Assembly (NCBI GenBank): GCA_017647245.1
Contig: JAGCKY010000007.1
Coordinates: 1-5,490, forward strand
Reading direction: 5' to 3'
DNA from: Elusimicrobiaceae bacterium
Lineage (GTDB): Bacteria > Elusimicrobiota > Elusimicrobia > Elusimicrobiales > Elusimicrobiaceae
DNA: 5,490 nucleotides
Shown one piece after another: positions 5,160 to 5,490 of the stretch. How positions within the stretch are numbered: position 1 is the stretch's first letter; each line of letters begins with the position of its first letter. The notes under the pieces are model-generated. The model was not told the origin of the DNA. It saw only the letters and a program-made list of their open reading frames with translations, and did no database searches. The position numbers were made by a program, and so were the translations under genes.

Positions 5160-5490
5160 TTAATTGCCAAATAAATCTTTGAAAAAACGTCCTACTTTGT
5201 TTAGCGGGCCACGTCCGCTGTATCTTTCTTCGGAATAATCTTCTTGCTGTTGTGCGTGAATCAGTAGCGCCATAGCGGTGCTGTATACCGGATCCATAAA
5301 TTCATCCGGGCAGGAAATCAAATCGCGCGACACGCCACCCAAGCGTACATCTTTCAGTCCCAAAATGTTCATGGCATGATTGGTCATACCGGGCATTAAA
5401 CTGCCGCCGCCCGTGAGTACCCCCGCCACAGGAGCATGTTTATATCCGGAAATGGACACGCAATGTTGGATTTGCTCAAACAGTTCTTCC
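5160..5490 (-). CDS. ftsA: Cell division protein FtsA, C-terminal part
   Basis: FtsA is the actin-like ATPase that tethers FtsZ filaments to the membrane and recruits later division proteins. The window holds its last 109 residues; the frame runs open past the right edge, beginning EELFEQIQHC. The actin-family phosphate/adenosine segment reads GVLTGGGSLMPGM. After a variable Gln/Glu-rich linker (AQQQEDYSEERYSGRG), the protein ends LNKVGRFFKDLFGN, an amphipathic helix with Phe and Leu on one face and Lys and Arg on the other, the typical membrane-targeting sequence of FtsA. A GTG at 5457-5459 is an internal Val codon, not a start. The TAA lies 12 nt before the ftsZ ATG, so the two are presumably co-transcribed. 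The fragment is too short to judge the ATPase domain. Confidence 0.93.
   Translation of the reverse strand, partial: EELFEQIQHCVSISGYKHAPVAGVLTGGGSLMPGMTNHAMNILGLKDVRLGGVSRDLISCPDEFMDPVYSTAMALLIHAQQQEDYSEERYSGRGPLNKVGRFFKDLFGN

Larger units (their letters stand above)
398..5490 (-). other. Predicted operon ftsA-ftsZ-pilT-cmk-plsC-rpsA
   Basis: All six genes share one strand, with gaps of at most 54 nt, two overlaps and a single clear terminator after the last gene. I could not make out a convincing internal promoter. The operon begins right of the window. The ftsA-ftsZ and cmk-plsC-rpsA blocks are each conserved pairings or runs in bacteria; the pilT gene joins them here. Confidence 0.75.

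Noticed and set aside
5160..5459. A separate 99-residue gene starting at GTG 5457-5459
   Set aside because: The frame continues through the right edge, and the extra residues extend a typical FtsA C-terminal domain, so the GTG is an internal Val codon.

Overview
The window is a stretch of bacterial chromosome. It carries one dense minus-strand gene cluster (right to left: ftsA 3' end, ftsZ, pilT-type ATPase, cmk, plsC, rpsA) and a repeat-rich intergenic tail of about 400 bp at its left end. FtsA with a C-terminal amphipathic helix, FtsZ with an FtsA-type tail, a type IV pilus retraction-type ATPase and a single-domain PlsC all point to a diderm bacterium with type IV pili. The shortened four-domain S1, the gene order and the moderate GC content would fit Elusimicrobiota or a similar deep-branching diderm phylum. 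That placement is an inference made without a database search and is low confidence.

Region 398-5490 reads as one operon. Junctions are tight: 12 nt between ftsA and ftsZ (using the supported ATG), 22 nt between ftsZ and pilT, a 4-nt ATGA overlap between pilT and cmk, an 11-nt overlap between cmk and plsC, and 54 nt between plsC and rpsA. Clear Shine-Dalgarno sequences precede ftsZ, pilT and cmk. The unit ends in a strong intrinsic terminator at 349-380. It joins Z-ring assembly (FtsA, FtsZ) with pilus retraction (PilT), pyrimidine nucleotide supply (Cmk), phospholipid synthesis (PlsC) and translation initiation (S1), so it is a mixed growth and division operon.

Region 1-348 contains no clearly established gene. 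It holds two composite palindromes, 1-113 and 165-259. Each is an inverted pair of REP-like hairpin units with the general form CATCCC-loop-GGGATC, an arrangement similar to BIMEs. The left composite lies inside a minus-strand reading frame that starts at 139 with a good ribosome-binding site and stays open to the window edge. It is therefore either the start of a gene with repeats inserted in frame or a fortuitous ORF. The same DNA read on the plus strand looks like a terminator.

Most of the window is ordinary housekeeping sequence. The items most worth a second look are the paired REP-like elements and the ORF that contains one of them, the hairpin in the rpsA leader, the non-canonical AIRNLIRE box of the PilT-like protein, and the changed nucleotide-binding motifs of Cmk. 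I found no evidence of a new defence or mobile system.
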